In this document: piece after piece, positions 19,909 to 29,347 of the stretch
Numbering within the stretch: the first letter of the stretch is position 1
Layout of the letters: each line of letters opens with the position of its first letter
Assembly: GCA_947497945.1 (NCBI GenBank)
Contig: CANMIP010000010.1
Span: forward strand, 1 to 64,000
DNA length: 64,000 bases
DNA from: an uncultured Tropicimonas sp.
Lineage (GTDB): Bacteria; Pseudomonadota; Alphaproteobacteria; Rhodobacterales; Rhodobacteraceae
Direction: 5' to 3'
The notes under the pieces: generated by a model
The model's input: the letters and a program-made list of their open reading frames with translations, nothing else
Databases searched by the model: none
What the model was told of the DNA's origin: nothing
Position numbers and translations under genes: made by a program

Positions 19909-20718
19909 CTACCGGTAGGTCTGATCTTCCGTCGGAAACGCCCGGCTGCGGACCTCCTCGGCGTAATCCGACACCGCCTGTTCGATCCGCCCGCCGAGAT
20001 CGCCGTAGACCTTGACGAATTTCGGTGGCTTCGGGTTCAGGCCCAGCATGTCCTCGAGCACAAGGATCTGGCCGTCGCATTCGGCGCTCGCCCCGATGCC
20101 GATGGTCGGGATCGGAACCTGTCGGGTGATCTTCGCGGCAAGCGGCTCGACCATCCCTTCCAGCACCATCGCGAAAGCGCCAGCCTCGGCCACCGCCGTC
20201 GCGTCCGCCTCGTGCAGCGGCCAGCTCTCCTCGTCCCGGCCCTGGGTCTTGAACCCGCCCATCACGTTGCTCGATTGCGGTGTCAGCCCGATATGCGCCA
20301 TCACCGGAATCCCGCGCTCGGTCAGGAAGCGGATTGTCTCCGCCATTCGCGCGCCACCTTCCAGCTTCACCGCGCCGCAGCCCGTCTCCTGGATGATCCG
20401 CGCCGCATTGCGGAAGGCGACCTGCGGGCTCTCCTCGTAACTGCCAAAGGGCATGTCCACCACGACCAGCGCCCGTCGGGAGCCGCGCATCACCGCGCGC
20501 CCGTGGGTGATCATCATCTCGACCGTCACGCCCAGCGTGCTGTCCATCCCGTGCATCACCATGCCGAGGCTGTCGCCGACGAGGATGAAATCCGCGTGGC
20601 GGTCGACGATCGCGGCGGTGTGCGCGTGATAGGAGGTCAGCGACACGATCGGCGCGCCGCCCTTGCGCGCCGCGATCTGCGGAACCGTTACCCGGCGCAC
20701 CGGTTTCTGAACGCTCAT
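19909..20718 (-). CDS. panB: 3-methyl-2-oxobutanoate hydroxymethyltransferase
   Basis: A 269-residue enzyme forming ketopantoate from 2-oxoisovalerate and methylene-THF, the first committed step of pantothenate/CoA synthesis. Conserved blocks: [33 protein letters not shown] and GHIGLTPQS-like AHIGLTPQS, with [15 protein letters not shown]. It overlaps panC by four bases (ATGA), so the two are translationally coupled, panC first. Confidence 0.97.
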   Translation of the reverse strand: MSVQKPVRRVTVPQIAARKGGAPIVSLTSYHAHTAAIVDRHADFILVGDSLGMVMHGMDSTLGVTVEMMITHGRAVMRGSRRALVVVDMPFGSYEESPQVAFRNAARIIQETGCGAVKLEGGARMAETIRFLTERGIPVMAHIGLTPQSSNVMGGFKTQGRDEESWPLHEADATAVAEAGAFAMVLEGMVEPLAAKITRQVPIPTIGIGASAECDGQILVLEDMLGLNPKPPKFVKVYGDLGGRIEQAVSDYAEEVRSRAFPTEDQTYR

Positions 20719-21560
20719 GGGCTTACCTCCCTCTGGTCGATCAACAGGACATTGCCGAATTCCGCCGAGATCATCAGCGCCAGCGGTCCGACGGGTTTTC
20801 CGTGCACCGGGCGCAAGGTGATCGCCTCGGTCACGTCCACCGCCCGCAGATGCGAGCGCGGTTCGGCCTGGATCACCGCCGTGATCTCGGCCTGGATTTC
20901 CTCCACCGTCGCGCCGGCGCCGCACATCTCTTCGGCGCGGTCCAGCGCCCGGTGCAGGACCAGCGCCGCCGCCCGGTCTTCCGGCGAGAGCCGCACATTG
21001 CGCGAGGACATCGCCAGCCCGTCTGCCTCCCGCACCGTCGGGCAGCCGATGATCCGCAGCGGGACATGCAGGTCCTTCACCATCTGCCGGATCACCTGAA
21101 GCTGCTGGTAATCCTTCTCGCCAAAACAGGCGAGATCGGGCTGGACGATGTTGAAGAGCTTCGCCACCACGGTTGCCACGCCGCGGAAGTGCCCCTCGCG
21201 GACCTTGCCATGCAGCACATTGGCCAGCCGCATCGTCTCGACGATGGTCTCGGCGCCCTCGGGATAGACATCCTCGACCGACGGCAGGAAGACCGCCGCC
21301 ACGCCCGCGTCCCGCAACATCGCCAGATCCCGCTCGGTGTCGCGCGGGTAGTTTTCGAGATCGGCCGGGTCACCGAATTGCGTCGGGTTGACGAAGATCG
21401 ACACGATCACCCGATCGGCTTCCCGCGCGGCCCGTTCGACCAGCGCCATGTGACCGGCATGGAGAAAGCCCATCGTCGGCACGAAGCCGACGCTGAGGCC
21501 CTGTCGTCGCAGCCCGGCGACGTGATTGCGGAGCTCCGCTACTGTCCTGCACGTTTCCAT
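20715..21560 (-). CDS. panC: Pantoate-beta-alanine ligase
   Basis: A 281-residue enzyme joining pantoate and beta-alanine with ATP. The HIGH-like [31 protein letters not shown] and [12 protein letters not shown] motifs are intact. I use ATG 21560 ([11 protein letters not shown]) because it matches the usual N terminus. A TTG at 21578 has a better ribosome-binding site (GAGGA) and would add six residues, so it may be the true start. It is the first gene of panC-panB and divergent from tolQ. Confidence 0.95.
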   Translation of the reverse strand: METCRTVAELRNHVAGLRRQGLSVGFVPTMGFLHAGHMALVERAAREADRVIVSIFVNPTQFGDPADLENYPRDTERDLAMLRDAGVAAVFLPSVEDVYPEGAETIVETMRLANVLHGKVREGHFRGVATVVAKLFNIVQPDLACFGEKDYQQLQVIRQMVKDLHVPLRIIGCPTVREADGLAMSSRNVRLSPEDRAAALVLHRALDRAEEMCGAGATVEEIQAEITAVIQAEPRSHLRAVDVTEAITLRPVHGKPVGPLALMISAEFGNVLLIDQREVSP

Positions 21561-21887
21561 GGGGCGGGTGGGTAACAATATTGCGCCATCCTCGCAAACA
21601 ATCTTTTGGACATTGCGTCACGTGCCGTTCTGAACGCTCCGTCACGACGGCGCTCACCCCTGTCTCCGGACCGGAAACGCGGGTGCCGCGCCTCCATGGA
21701 GAGCCTGGACGCAGGACGGGCAGGCGGGCAAACAGCCGGAGATGAGTGGCGGATAACCGCCCACCGGGCAGGGACGCGCCGAAAAACCGGGCCGGTCGCG
21801 GCTTCGTGTTGGCAATTCCCCTTTATTCGCTGTAGATTCCCGGCAATCAACGCCGTCGTCAGAATGGCATCAACAAGAGCAGGCAGC
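21561..21887. other. Divergent intergenic region between panC and tolQ
   Basis: About 330 bases with no recognisable gene. An open plus-strand frame runs through it into tolQ, but its residues are low-complexity and not conserved in TolQ. It should hold the promoters of both panCB and the tol cluster. Confidence 0.45.
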
Positions 21888-22583
21888 ATGGATCCCTCGA
21901 CCCTTTCAATGGCGCAGGAGATGGATTTCTCCCTGTTGGCGCTTTTCGCCCGCGCCACCTTCACCGTGAAACTCGTGATGCTCATGCTGGTCGTGGCCTC
22001 CTTCTGGGGCTGGGCGATCATCATCCAGAAACACATCACCTACCGGCTCGCACGCCGCGAGGCGGAGAGCTTCGACGAGCAGTTCTGGTCCGGCGAACCG
22101 CTGGACGAGTTGTTCGACAGGGTTGGACCGGAACCGAAAAGCGCACCGCAGCGGATCTTCGCGGCGGGGATGGTCGAATGGCGGCGCTCGCATCGCGAGG
22201 ATGGCGGGCTGATCGCCGGCGCCCAGGCGCGTATCGACCGCTCGATGGACGTTGCCATCGCCAAGGAGGCGGAGGGCCTCAACCGGGGGCTTGGCTTCCT
22301 TGCCACGACCGGTTCGACCGCGCCCTTCATCGGCCTTTTCGGCACGGTCTGGGGTATCAAGCACGCCTTCGAGGAAATCGCCATCGCGCAGAACACCAAC
22401 CTCGCAGTGGTCGCGCCCGGCATCTCTGAAGCGCTGGTGGCTACCGCGCTCGGCCTGCTTGCGGCGATCCCGGCGGTGATCTTCTACAACAAGCTCAATT
22501 CCGACAGCGACCGGATCGTCGGTGGCTACGAGAGCTTTGCGGACGAGTTCGCCACCATCCTGTCGCGCCAGCTGGACAGCTGA
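21888..22583 (+). CDS. tolQ: Tol-Pal system protein TolQ
   Basis: A 231-residue inner-membrane protein of the ExbB/MotA family. Three helices are visible: near residues 20-40 (LVMLMLVVASFWGWAIII), around 130-160 and 165-190. The conserved TGSTAPFIGLFGTVWGIKHAF and LVATALGLLAAIPAVIFYN segments line the proton channel with TolR. It heads tolQ-tolR-tolA-TolA-domain paralogue-tolB, with 3 bases to tolR. The ybgC gene often found upstream is absent here. Confidence 0.96.
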   Translation: MDPSTLSMAQEMDFSLLALFARATFTVKLVMLMLVVASFWGWAIIIQKHITYRLARREAESFDEQFWSGEPLDELFDRVGPEPKSAPQRIFAAGMVEWRRSHREDGGLIAGAQARIDRSMDVAIAKEAEGLNRGLGFLATTGSTAPFIGLFGTVWGIKHAFEEIAIAQNTNLAVVAPGISEALVATALGLLAAIPAVIFYNKLNSDSDRIVGGYESFADEFATILSRQLDS

Positions 22584-22586
22584 GCC

Positions 22587-23069
22587 ATGGGCGCAGGAGT
22601 GATCAATTCGGACGACGGTGGCGGAGGCACACGACGCCGCCGCCGCGCCAATCGCCACCCGGCCGCGATGTCGGAAATCAATGTCACGCCCTTCGTGGAT
22701 GTCATGCTGGTGCTGCTTATCATCTTCATGGTGGCCGCACCGCTGCTGACGGTGGGCGTGCCGGTCGAGCTGCCCAAGACGGCGGCGCAGGCGCTGCCCA
22801 CGGAGCAGGAGGAGCCGCTGGTCGTCTCGCTCTCGGCCGATGGGCGGGTCACGATCATGACCACCGAAGTGCCCGAGACGGAGCTGGTCAGCCGGCTGCG
22901 CGGCGTGGCGACCGAGCGCGCGGATGACAAGGTGTTCCTGCGCGCCGACGGCTCCATTCCCTATGAGCGGGTCATGCAGGTCATGGGCGCGCTGAATGCG
23001 GGCGGGTTCGGGAATATCGGGCTCGTGACCGATACTGGCGGGCCGATGCTCGACGGCGGGGATGGCTAG
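22587..23069 (+). CDS. tolR: Tol-Pal system protein TolR
   Basis: A 160-residue ExbD/TolR protein. A short basic cytoplasmic part (GGTRRRRRANRH) precedes one transmembrane helix with the proton-carrying Asp in TPFVDVMLVLLIIFMVAAP, then a periplasmic domain. It couples proton flow through TolQ to TolA. Its TAG stop overlaps the start of tolA by 8 bases. Confidence 0.96.
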   Translation: MGAGVINSDDGGGGTRRRRRANRHPAAMSEINVTPFVDVMLVLLIIFMVAAPLLTVGVPVELPKTAAQALPTEQEEPLVVSLSADGRVTIMTTEVPETELVSRLRGVATERADDKVFLRADGSIPYERVMQVMGALNAGGFGNIGLVTDTGGPMLDGGDG

Positions 23070-24228
23070 CTGGTTCCATATGAATACCGGGGTGAAGATC
23101 TCCGGTGCGGCCCATGTCGGGCTGATCCTGTGGATGGCAATCGGCGGGATCTTTTCCTTTGACCGCTCGCCGCCAATGCAGGTGGCCGAGGTCTCGGTCA
23201 TCAGCTCCGAACAGTTCGAGGCGATGATGGCCGCCGGAAGCCAGGCCCCCGACGTGGCCGAGGCCCCGGCCAATCCGGTCGCGCCTGCGCGCCCCGAGGC
23301 CACGGAAAGCCCCGAGACGCCCGCCCCCGAACCGGCACCGGAGGTCGCGGAGACGCCCACGCCCTCTGAGGCGGCAGTTCCCGAGCCCGAGCCCGTGCCC
23401 GCCGAACCTCTCGACATCCCGCAGGCGGAGGTCGCCCCGGTTGCCCCGCCGGCCCCGGCCCGCCCGGAACTGCCCGATGGCGCCGCAACCACCGTCGCAC
23501 CGGAGAACCCGCCGGCGCCGGACGCCGCGCCGCGCGTCGCCCCGCGTCCGGCCGAGCGGCCGGACCCGGATGCCAATATCGACGAGCAGGTGCAGCAGGC
23601 GCAGCGCCGCGAGGAAGCCCCCGAGGCGCCGCCGGTTCCCGAGATTCCCGAAGATTCCACCGCGCCCGAAGAGACCGGAACCGTCATCGAGACCGAGGCG
23701 ACCGAGGAAGCGGGCGGGACGACCGTCACCGAACTCGCACCCGCAGGCGCCCCGCGCCCGCTGCGCCGCCCCGATCGCCCGCGCCCGTCACTGCCCGAAC
23801 CCGAGGCCGAGCCCGCCCCGGCGCGCGATCCGCTGGCCGATGCGATCGCCGGCGCCGTGGCTGAAGCCGTCTCCGAGACACCGCCTGCCCCCACGCGCGC
23901 ATCGGGCGGGCCGCAGCTCTCCTATGGCGAGAAAGAAGCGCTCAAGGTTGCCGTTGGCGCCTGCTGGAGCGTCGGGTCGTTGTCGACGGATGCGATGCGG
24001 ACCACGGTGACGGTGCTTGTGGAAATGCAGGAGGATGGGCGGCCGATCACCATCCATCTGCTGGATTTCGAAGGCGGCACCGAGGCCGCGGCGCGACAGG
24101 CCTTCGAGGCGGCACGCCGCGCGATCCTGCGCTGTGGCGCGCGTGGCTATGACCTGCCGCGGGACAAATTCGAGCGCTGGCGCGAGATGGAGCTTGTCTT
24201 CAATCCTGAAAAGATGCGTGCGCGATGA
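23062..24228 (+). CDS. tolA: Cell envelope integrity protein TolA
   Basis: A 388-residue protein with an N-terminal anchor (VGLILWMAIGGIFSF). About 230 residues rich in Pro, Ala and Glu take the place of the long Ala-rich helix of E. coli TolA. A C-terminal domain of about 100 residues (LKVAVGACWSVGSL to FNPEKMRAR) keeps the two Cys of TolA domain III. It spans the periplasm to reach TolB/Pal and drives outer-membrane constriction at division. It overlaps the next gene (ATGATG, 24225-24228). Confidence 0.93.
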   Translation: MASWFHMNTGVKISGAAHVGLILWMAIGGIFSFDRSPPMQVAEVSVISSEQFEAMMAAGSQAPDVAEAPANPVAPARPEATESPETPAPEPAPEVAETPTPSEAAVPEPEPVPAEPLDIPQAEVAPVAPPAPARPELPDGAATTVAPENPPAPDAAPRVAPRPAERPDPDANIDEQVQQAQRREEAPEAPPVPEIPEDSTAPEETGTVIETEATEEAGGTTVTELAPAGAPRPLRRPDRPRPSLPEPEAEPAPARDPLADAIAGAVAEAVSETPPAPTRASGGPQLSYGEKEALKVAVGACWSVGSLSTDAMRTTVTVLVEMQEDGRPITIHLLDFEGGTEAAARQAFEAARRAILRCGARGYDLPRDKFERWREMELVFNPEKMRAR

Positions 24229-24680
24229 TGCGGTTTGGCTGGAAATATCCCGTTGCGGCGGCGCTTGCCCTGCTGCTGGGGGCGGCGACCCCGATCCCGC
24301 CCGAGCCGCGCCTGCCGCCCGGCGTCACACCGGGCGCGCCGCTGCTGGACACACCCGGCGGGACGATGATCGGCCCGCTATGGTTCCGGTTTGTCGATTC
24401 CGTCATGGCCTGCTGGGATGTCGAGGCCCTCTCCGCCGAGGCGGGCAGGATCGTGCTTCGGCTCGGGGTCGAGCTGGAAGAGACCGGCCGGCCCGTTGCC
24501 AGCTCGATCCGGCTGGTGGACGGCGCCTCGGACAGTGCGCCGGCCCGCGAGGTCTATGAAAGCGCCCGCCGCGCCATCCTGGAATGCGGCGATCAAGGAT
24601 TTGACCTGCCGCCGGAGAAATTCGACCAGTGGCGCTGGGTCGAGATCGAATTCAATCCCGAAATCATGAGGACCAGATGA
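24225..24680 (+). CDS. Stand-alone TolA C-terminal domain paralogue
   Basis: A 151-residue protein with a hydrophobic N terminus (signal peptide or anchor, residues 8-22), a short Pro-rich linker, and a 90-residue domain closely similar to the TolA domain just upstream. Shared elements are ACW, GRP, ARRAIL-CG, G(F/Y)DLP, KF..W and FNPE-MR-R, including both Cys; by eye nearly half of the positions are identical. It overlaps tolA by 4 bases and tolB by 4 bases, so the three are translationally coupled. It likely arose by duplication of TolA domain III and may bind TolB or Pal, or compete with TolA. I know of no named gene at this position. Confidence 0.85.
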   Translation: MMRFGWKYPVAAALALLLGAATPIPPEPRLPPGVTPGAPLLDTPGGTMIGPLWFRFVDSVMACWDVEALSAEAGRIVLRLGVELEETGRPVASSIRLVDGASDSAPAREVYESARRAILECGDQGFDLPPEKFDQWRWVEIEFNPEIMRTR

Positions 24681-26011
24681 TGTTCCTGCGTTCCGTTGCA
24701 AAAGCCGCAGCCCTTGCTCTGGCCTGCCTGCTGCCCGTCGCCCTGCCGGCCCTGGCGCAGGACCGTCTACGCATCGAGATCACCGAGGGTGTGATCGAGC
24801 CCTTGCCCTTCGCGATCCCGACCTTCCAGGCCGAGACCGGGGAGGCAACCCAGCTTGCGGCCGAGATAACCCGCGTTGTCGCTGCGGATCTCGTGGGCAC
24901 TGGCCTGTTTCGCGAGATCGACGAGAGCGCCCATATCGCGCGCGTGACCAGCTTCGCGTCGCCCGTTTCCTATCCTGACTGGAAGGCGATCAACGCGCAG
25001 GCCCTGATCACGGGCGCCGTCGCGGTCGACGCTTCGGGGCGGGTCAATGTGAAGTTCCGCCTGCATGACGTCTATGCCGGCGGTGAGCTGGGCGAGGGGC
25101 TGCAGCTCGGCGGCTCGACCAATTCCTGGCGCAGGCTCGCCCACAAGGTTGCCGACCAGGTCTATTCGCGGATCACCGGCGAGGGCGCCTATTTCGACAG
25201 CCGGGTGGTCTTCGTCCACGAGGAAGGCCCGAAGAATGCCCGCCAGAAGCGGCTGGCGATCATGGATTATGACGGCGCGGGCGTGCAATACCTGACCGAC
25301 AGCTCCTCCACCGTGCTGGCGCCGCGCTTCTCGCCGACCGGCGACCGGGTGCTCTACACGTCCTATGCGACTGGCCGGCCCGAGATCTACATGATGCAGG
25401 TCGGCAATCCGCGCCCGCAGAAGATCACCGCCGGCGGCAACACGATGACCTTCGCGCCGCGCTTCGGGCCGGACGGCAACACGGTTGTCTATTCCGAGAG
25501 CCGGGGCGGGAACACGGATATCTTCACCAAGTCGATTGCCGGCAGCCCGGTCCAGCTCACCAATACGCCCGCCATCGAGACCGCGCCGAGCTACTCGCCG
25601 GACGGAGACCAGATCGTCTTCGAGAGCGATCGCTCGGGCACGCAGCAGCTCTATGTCATGTCCGCGCGTGGCGGCGAGGCCCGACGGATCTCCTTTGGCG
25701 AGGGGCGCTACGGCACGCCGGTCTGGTCGCCGCGCGGCGATCTGATCGCCTTCACCAAGCAGCATGGCGGCCGTTTCCATATCGGCGTGATGCGCACCGA
25801 TGGCTCGGAGGAGCGGCTGCTGACGGCCTCCTTCCTCGACGAGGGACCGAGCTGGTCGCCCAATGGACGCGTGATCATGTTCACCCGCCAATCGGCCGGC
25901 GCAGCCGGGCAGCCGGCTCTCTATTCCGTGGATATCACCGGGCGAAACCTGCGCCGTGTGCCGACGCCGGGCTCCGCCTCGGACCCGGCCTGGTCGCCGC
26001 TTCTTCCCTAG
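24677..26011 (+). CDS. tolB: Tol-Pal system beta-propeller protein TolB
   Basis: A 444-residue periplasmic protein: signal peptide (cleavage near ALAQDRL), N-terminal TolB domain (about 25-150), then a six-bladed propeller with repeated APxFSPxGxxxxYxS-type WD40-like/PD40 blades ([49 protein letters not shown]). It shuttles between Pal and TolA. It starts at the first of two adjacent ATGs, overlapping the previous stop by 4 bases. It ends in TAG. Confidence 0.97.
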   Translation: MMFLRSVAKAAALALACLLPVALPALAQDRLRIEITEGVIEPLPFAIPTFQAETGEATQLAAEITRVVAADLVGTGLFREIDESAHIARVTSFASPVSYPDWKAINAQALITGAVAVDASGRVNVKFRLHDVYAGGELGEGLQLGGSTNSWRRLAHKVADQVYSRITGEGAYFDSRVVFVHEEGPKNARQKRLAIMDYDGAGVQYLTDSSSTVLAPRFSPTGDRVLYTSYATGRPEIYMMQVGNPRPQKITAGGNTMTFAPRFGPDGNTVVYSESRGGNTDIFTKSIAGSPVQLTNTPAIETAPSYSPDGDQIVFESDRSGTQQLYVMSARGGEARRISFGEGRYGTPVWSPRGDLIAFTKQHGGRFHIGVMRTDGSEERLLTASFLDEGPSWSPNGRVIMFTRQSAGAAGQPALYSVDITGRNLRRVPTPGSASDPAWSPLLP

Positions 26012-26058
26012 GGCCGCACCGCCGGCACAGGTCCCTCGGGCGGCCGGGAGGCGCGTGG

Positions 26059-26391
26059 TTACGGGGCGGCGAAAACGAGCAGCGCCACGATGGACAGGAG
26101 CAGTGCCAAGAAGAGCCCGGGCGGGATCAGCAGCAGCCGGCGCAGCGTGTGTCCGCGCGGAACATGCCGCCGCAACACTAGGCCGAGCATGGCCAGGGCG
26201 CCGGCCGCGACCTGCCAGGCAAAAAAGGAAACGACGCGGTTTGCGCCCGCCGTGAAGCCGAAATCGCGGGGTTCAGCCAGCGTATAGGCGATGAAGGCGC
26301 CGGCGAATGCCGCCGCCCAGAGCGCGAAGGCGATCCAGCCATTTCGAATCGCTACTCGGGTCTCCCCGGTTTCCGGCGATGTGGCATCCAT
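26059..26391 (-). CDS. Small membrane protein, three helices
   Basis: A 110-residue protein with three hydrophobic stretches (about 18-42, 50-72 and 85-108) separated by short polar loops (RRHVPRGHTLRR). It is inserted on the opposite strand between tolB and pal. No family recognised. Its codon-position bias and clean transmembrane pattern support a real gene. Confidence 0.6.
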   Translation of the reverse strand: MDATSPETGETRVAIRNGWIAFALWAAAFAGAFIAYTLAEPRDFGFTAGANRVVSFFAWQVAAGALAMLGLVLRRHVPRGHTLRRLLLIPPGLFLALLLSIVALLVFAAP

Positions 26392-26563
26392 GGAGCCGTC
26401 TCCTTCGCGGCCAGATTGCCACGCGGCTCCCGGGCCGGCAATCCCGTGATCTCATGGGCGGAAATCCACGAAATAAGAGGGGTTTCCACGCAGGGCGTTC
26501 CCTTGTCCGAATCGGGGTGCTAGGAGAGGGAAAAGGCAGCAGGCAGCCAGGGAGCAGAACAAT

Positions 26564-27076
26564 ATGGCCCATCGCGCATTCACCATTCTTGTACTCGTCG
26601 GGGTAATGGGCCTCGCGGCCTGTTCGAACAATTCCCGTTTCGGGTCCGGCGACGGGGCCGGAGGCGGCGCTGGCGCCGGTGCGGGATACGATTCCGCGCA
26701 GAACCCCAATTCGCCCGCCTATTTCCAGAGCGCGGTCGGGGATCGTGTCCTCTTCCCAGTGGACCAGTCGACCCTGACCACCGAGGCCCGCTCCACCCTG
26801 GACGGGCAGGCGCAGTGGATGAACACCAACACCGCCTATGGCGCGACCATCGAAGGCCATGCCGACGAGCAGGGCACGCGGGAATACAACATCGCGCTCG
26901 GCAGCCGTCGCGCCAACGCGGTGCAGGAATACCTGATCTCGCGCGGTGTCGCCGGGACGCGTCTTGATGTCGTCTCCTGGGGCAAGGAACGTCCGATCGA
27001 GATCTGCTCGGAAGAAGCCTGCTATGCCAAGAACCGCCGCGCCGTGACGGTGCTGCGGGCGGCGGTGGGAAGCTGA
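26564..27076 (+). CDS. pal: Peptidoglycan-associated lipoprotein Pal
   Basis: A 170-residue lipoprotein: signal with lipobox LAAC (Cys20), a Gly-rich linker, then an OmpA-like domain (GDRVLFPVDQSTL, IEGHADEQGTREYNIALGSRRANAV, SWGKERP) that binds peptidoglycan. It anchors the outer membrane to the wall and is the target of TolB. It is separated from tolB by about 550 bases that hold an opposite-strand gene, so it probably has its own promoter. Confidence 0.97.
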   Translation: MAHRAFTILVLVGVMGLAACSNNSRFGSGDGAGGGAGAGAGYDSAQNPNSPAYFQSAVGDRVLFPVDQSTLTTEARSTLDGQAQWMNTNTAYGATIEGHADEQGTREYNIALGSRRANAVQEYLISRGVAGTRLDVVSWGKERPIEICSEEACYAKNRRAVTVLRAAVGS

Positions 27077-27087
27077 GGGAAAGCGCC

Positions 27088-27909
27088 ATGCGCCTGACGA
27101 TCCTCGCGGCGATCGCCGCTATCTGCCTGCCGCTGGCCGCGCCGGCCCAGGGCAGCGACCAGACCCTGGCGGATATCCGACAGGAGCTGTCGGTCCTTTA
27201 TGTCGAGCTGCAGACCCTCAAGCGCGAGCTGTCGACCACGGGCGGGGCCCAGACCATCGCGCCCTCTTCCTCGGTGCTTGACCGGGTGAACGTGATCGAG
27301 AGCGAATTGCAGCGCCTGACGGCGAAATCCGAGGAGCTGGAATTCCGGATCGATTCCGTGGTCAAGGACGGCACCAACCGGATTGGCGACATCCAGTTCC
27401 GTCTCTGCGAGATAGACCCCGGCTGCGATATCGCCAGCCTGCCGGAGACGCCCCTGATCGGCGGCGGCGAGTCGCCGATTGCGCCGCGCCCGACCTCGCC
27501 CGCTTCCAATGACGGCGCGCAGCTGGCCGTTGGCGAGAAGGGCGATTTCGACCGCGCCAAGGCCGAGCTGGACAATGGCTCCTTCCAGAACGCGGCGAAT
27601 CTCTTTGCTACCTTCACCGAAGCCTATCCGGCCGGCCCCATGACCGCGCCGGCACATTTCTACCAGGGCGACGCCCTGACCGAGCTGGGGCAATCCTCGG
27701 AGGCCGCGCGGGCCTATCTCAACGCTTTTTCTGCCGAGCCGAACGGGGCGCAGGCGCCAATGGCGCTGTTGCGGCTTGGCCAGAGCCTTGGCCGACTGGG
27801 ACAGCTCAACGAGGCCTGCATCACGCTGGGCGAGGTCGGAACGCGTTTCCCCGGTGGCGAGGCGGCGACAGAGGCGCAGGCGTCCCGCGTGAGCCTGGGG
27901 TGTTCCTGA
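27088..27909 (+). CDS. cpoB: Tol-Pal system coordinator CpoB (YbgF)
   Basis: A 273-residue periplasmic protein: signal peptide (APAQGSD), N-terminal coiled coil (about 22-95, DIRQELSVLYVELQTLKREL) used for trimerisation, a linker, and a C-terminal TPR domain from about 150 (FDRAKAELDNGSFQNAANLFATF onwards). It links Tol function to peptidoglycan synthesis during division. It follows pal by 11 bases. Confidence 0.93.
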   Translation: MRLTILAAIAAICLPLAAPAQGSDQTLADIRQELSVLYVELQTLKRELSTTGGAQTIAPSSSVLDRVNVIESELQRLTAKSEELEFRIDSVVKDGTNRIGDIQFRLCEIDPGCDIASLPETPLIGGGESPIAPRPTSPASNDGAQLAVGEKGDFDRAKAELDNGSFQNAANLFATFTEAYPAGPMTAPAHFYQGDALTELGQSSEAARAYLNAFSAEPNGAQAPMALLRLGQSLGRLGQLNEACITLGEVGTRFPGGEAATEAQASRVSLGCS

Positions 27910-27915
27910 GCCGGC

Positions 27916-29271
27916 ATGAGCCTTGAAACGCGTTTCGCCGACCGGATGAGCTGGCTCCTGGAGGGGGCGGCTCCCGAACGGATCGGTGTCGCGGTGTCGG
28001 GCGGGAGCGATTCCACGGCCCTGATGCACCTGACCGCCGACTGGGCAAAGTCGCGCGGTATCGCTGTCTACATTGCCACTGTCGATCACGGCCTGCGCCC
28101 CGAAGCTGCGGCCGAGGCGCGCCAGGTGCGCGCGCAGGCCGAAGCGCTCGGTCTTTCGCATGCGACGCTCCGTTGGGAAAACTGGGACGGGAAGGGCAAT
28201 CTTCAGGATGCCGCCCGGCGGGCGCGCCGCCGCCTGCTCTGGATCTGGAGCATGGGGCTGGACCATGTTCTGACCGGGCACACGATGGACGACCAGGCCG
28301 AGACGGTGTTGCGCAATCTCGCGCGTGGCTCCGGCGTTGCCGGTCTTTCGGGCATGGCCGACAGTGTTGTGCTTCCGGTGCCCGAGCTTGCCGACAGACC
28401 GCCACCGGTGGAGGGAGTGGCACCGCCGCCTCCCAGGCCGCGTTCCGACTGCCTGGGCGGGATCTCCCATCGTCCGAAACTGTTGCGCCCCCTGCTCGAA
28501 ATGCGCCGGGAGGAGCTGCGCGACTGGCTGCGCAACAGGGCTGTCGCTTGGAGCGATGACCCGTCCAACGAGGACAGCCGATTCGACCGTGTTCGCGCTC
28601 GCAAGGCGCTGGCCGGGGGCAATGCGCTTGGCCTTTCCGTTGAAGGGCTGGCCGAGACCGCGCGTCGGCAGAGGCGGGCGCGCGAGGCGCTGGAACGGCG
28701 CGCGCAGGAGGCCGCGGAGCGGTTGGTGCGCATCCAACACGGCGATGTGATTTTCGACCGCGACGGGCTGGCCGCGCTCGAAGTCGAGACGCGACTGCAT
28801 CTTGTCGCCCATGCGCTGCGATGGGTCTCCTCCTCGGAGTATCGCCCGCGCTTGACGTCGCTCGAGGGCGCGCTCAAGGAAACACTGGCCGGGCGCGCAA
28901 CGACGCTTCACGGGTGCGGAATGCGCGCCGGACGCGACGGAATTCGTGTTTTTCGCGAGTTCAACGCGGTATCCGGGCTGTCTTCGGTGGTGGACGGGCC
29001 GACGCGTTGGGATAATCGCTGGCTGGTTTCCGGGCCTGAGATCCAGGGCTGCGAGCTGCGTGCCGCGGGCGAGGATGGGCTGCTGCAAATGCGCAAATTG
29101 TTCGACCCCATCACGCCGGGGGAGGCACCGCCGCATGCGAGCCTTCTGGCGGCGCCGGCGCTGTTTCGGGACGGCAAGCTGGTGGCGCTGCCTCTGTTCA
29201 GGGGCGCGGTTTGCGAGCTGGAATTCCGCCCGCCGATGGGTGGTTTTATTGAATCCCTGTTATCGCGTTGA
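27916..29271 (+). CDS. tilS: tRNA(Ile)-lysidine synthetase
   Basis: A 451-residue PP-loop ATPase. The ATP loop VAVSGGSDSTALMHL (SGGSDS at residues 28-33), DHGLRPEAAAEA and the GHTMDDQAETVL block are intact. It converts C34 of tRNA-Ile(CAU) to lysidine so that it reads AUA. It starts 6 bases after cpoB, so it is probably co-transcribed. Pal-cpoB-tilS-ftsH is a common order in this family. Confidence 0.95.
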   Translation: MSLETRFADRMSWLLEGAAPERIGVAVSGGSDSTALMHLTADWAKSRGIAVYIATVDHGLRPEAAAEARQVRAQAEALGLSHATLRWENWDGKGNLQDAARRARRRLLWIWSMGLDHVLTGHTMDDQAETVLRNLARGSGVAGLSGMADSVVLPVPELADRPPPVEGVAPPPPRPRSDCLGGISHRPKLLRPLLEMRREELRDWLRNRAVAWSDDPSNEDSRFDRVRARKALAGGNALGLSVEGLAETARRQRRAREALERRAQEAAERLVRIQHGDVIFDRDGLAALEVETRLHLVAHALRWVSSSEYRPRLTSLEGALKETLAGRATTLHGCGMRAGRDGIRVFREFNAVSGLSSVVDGPTRWDNRWLVSGPEIQGCELRAAGEDGLLQMRKLFDPITPGEAPPHASLLAAPALFRDGKLVALPLFRGAVCELEFRPPMGGFIESLLSR

Positions 29272-29347
29272 ACCTTGCGCATGATCCACTATCTTAGAGA
29301 GAACCGGCTGGCGCTCCGCGTGCGGCCTTTTGAGGAGATTCACCCCC

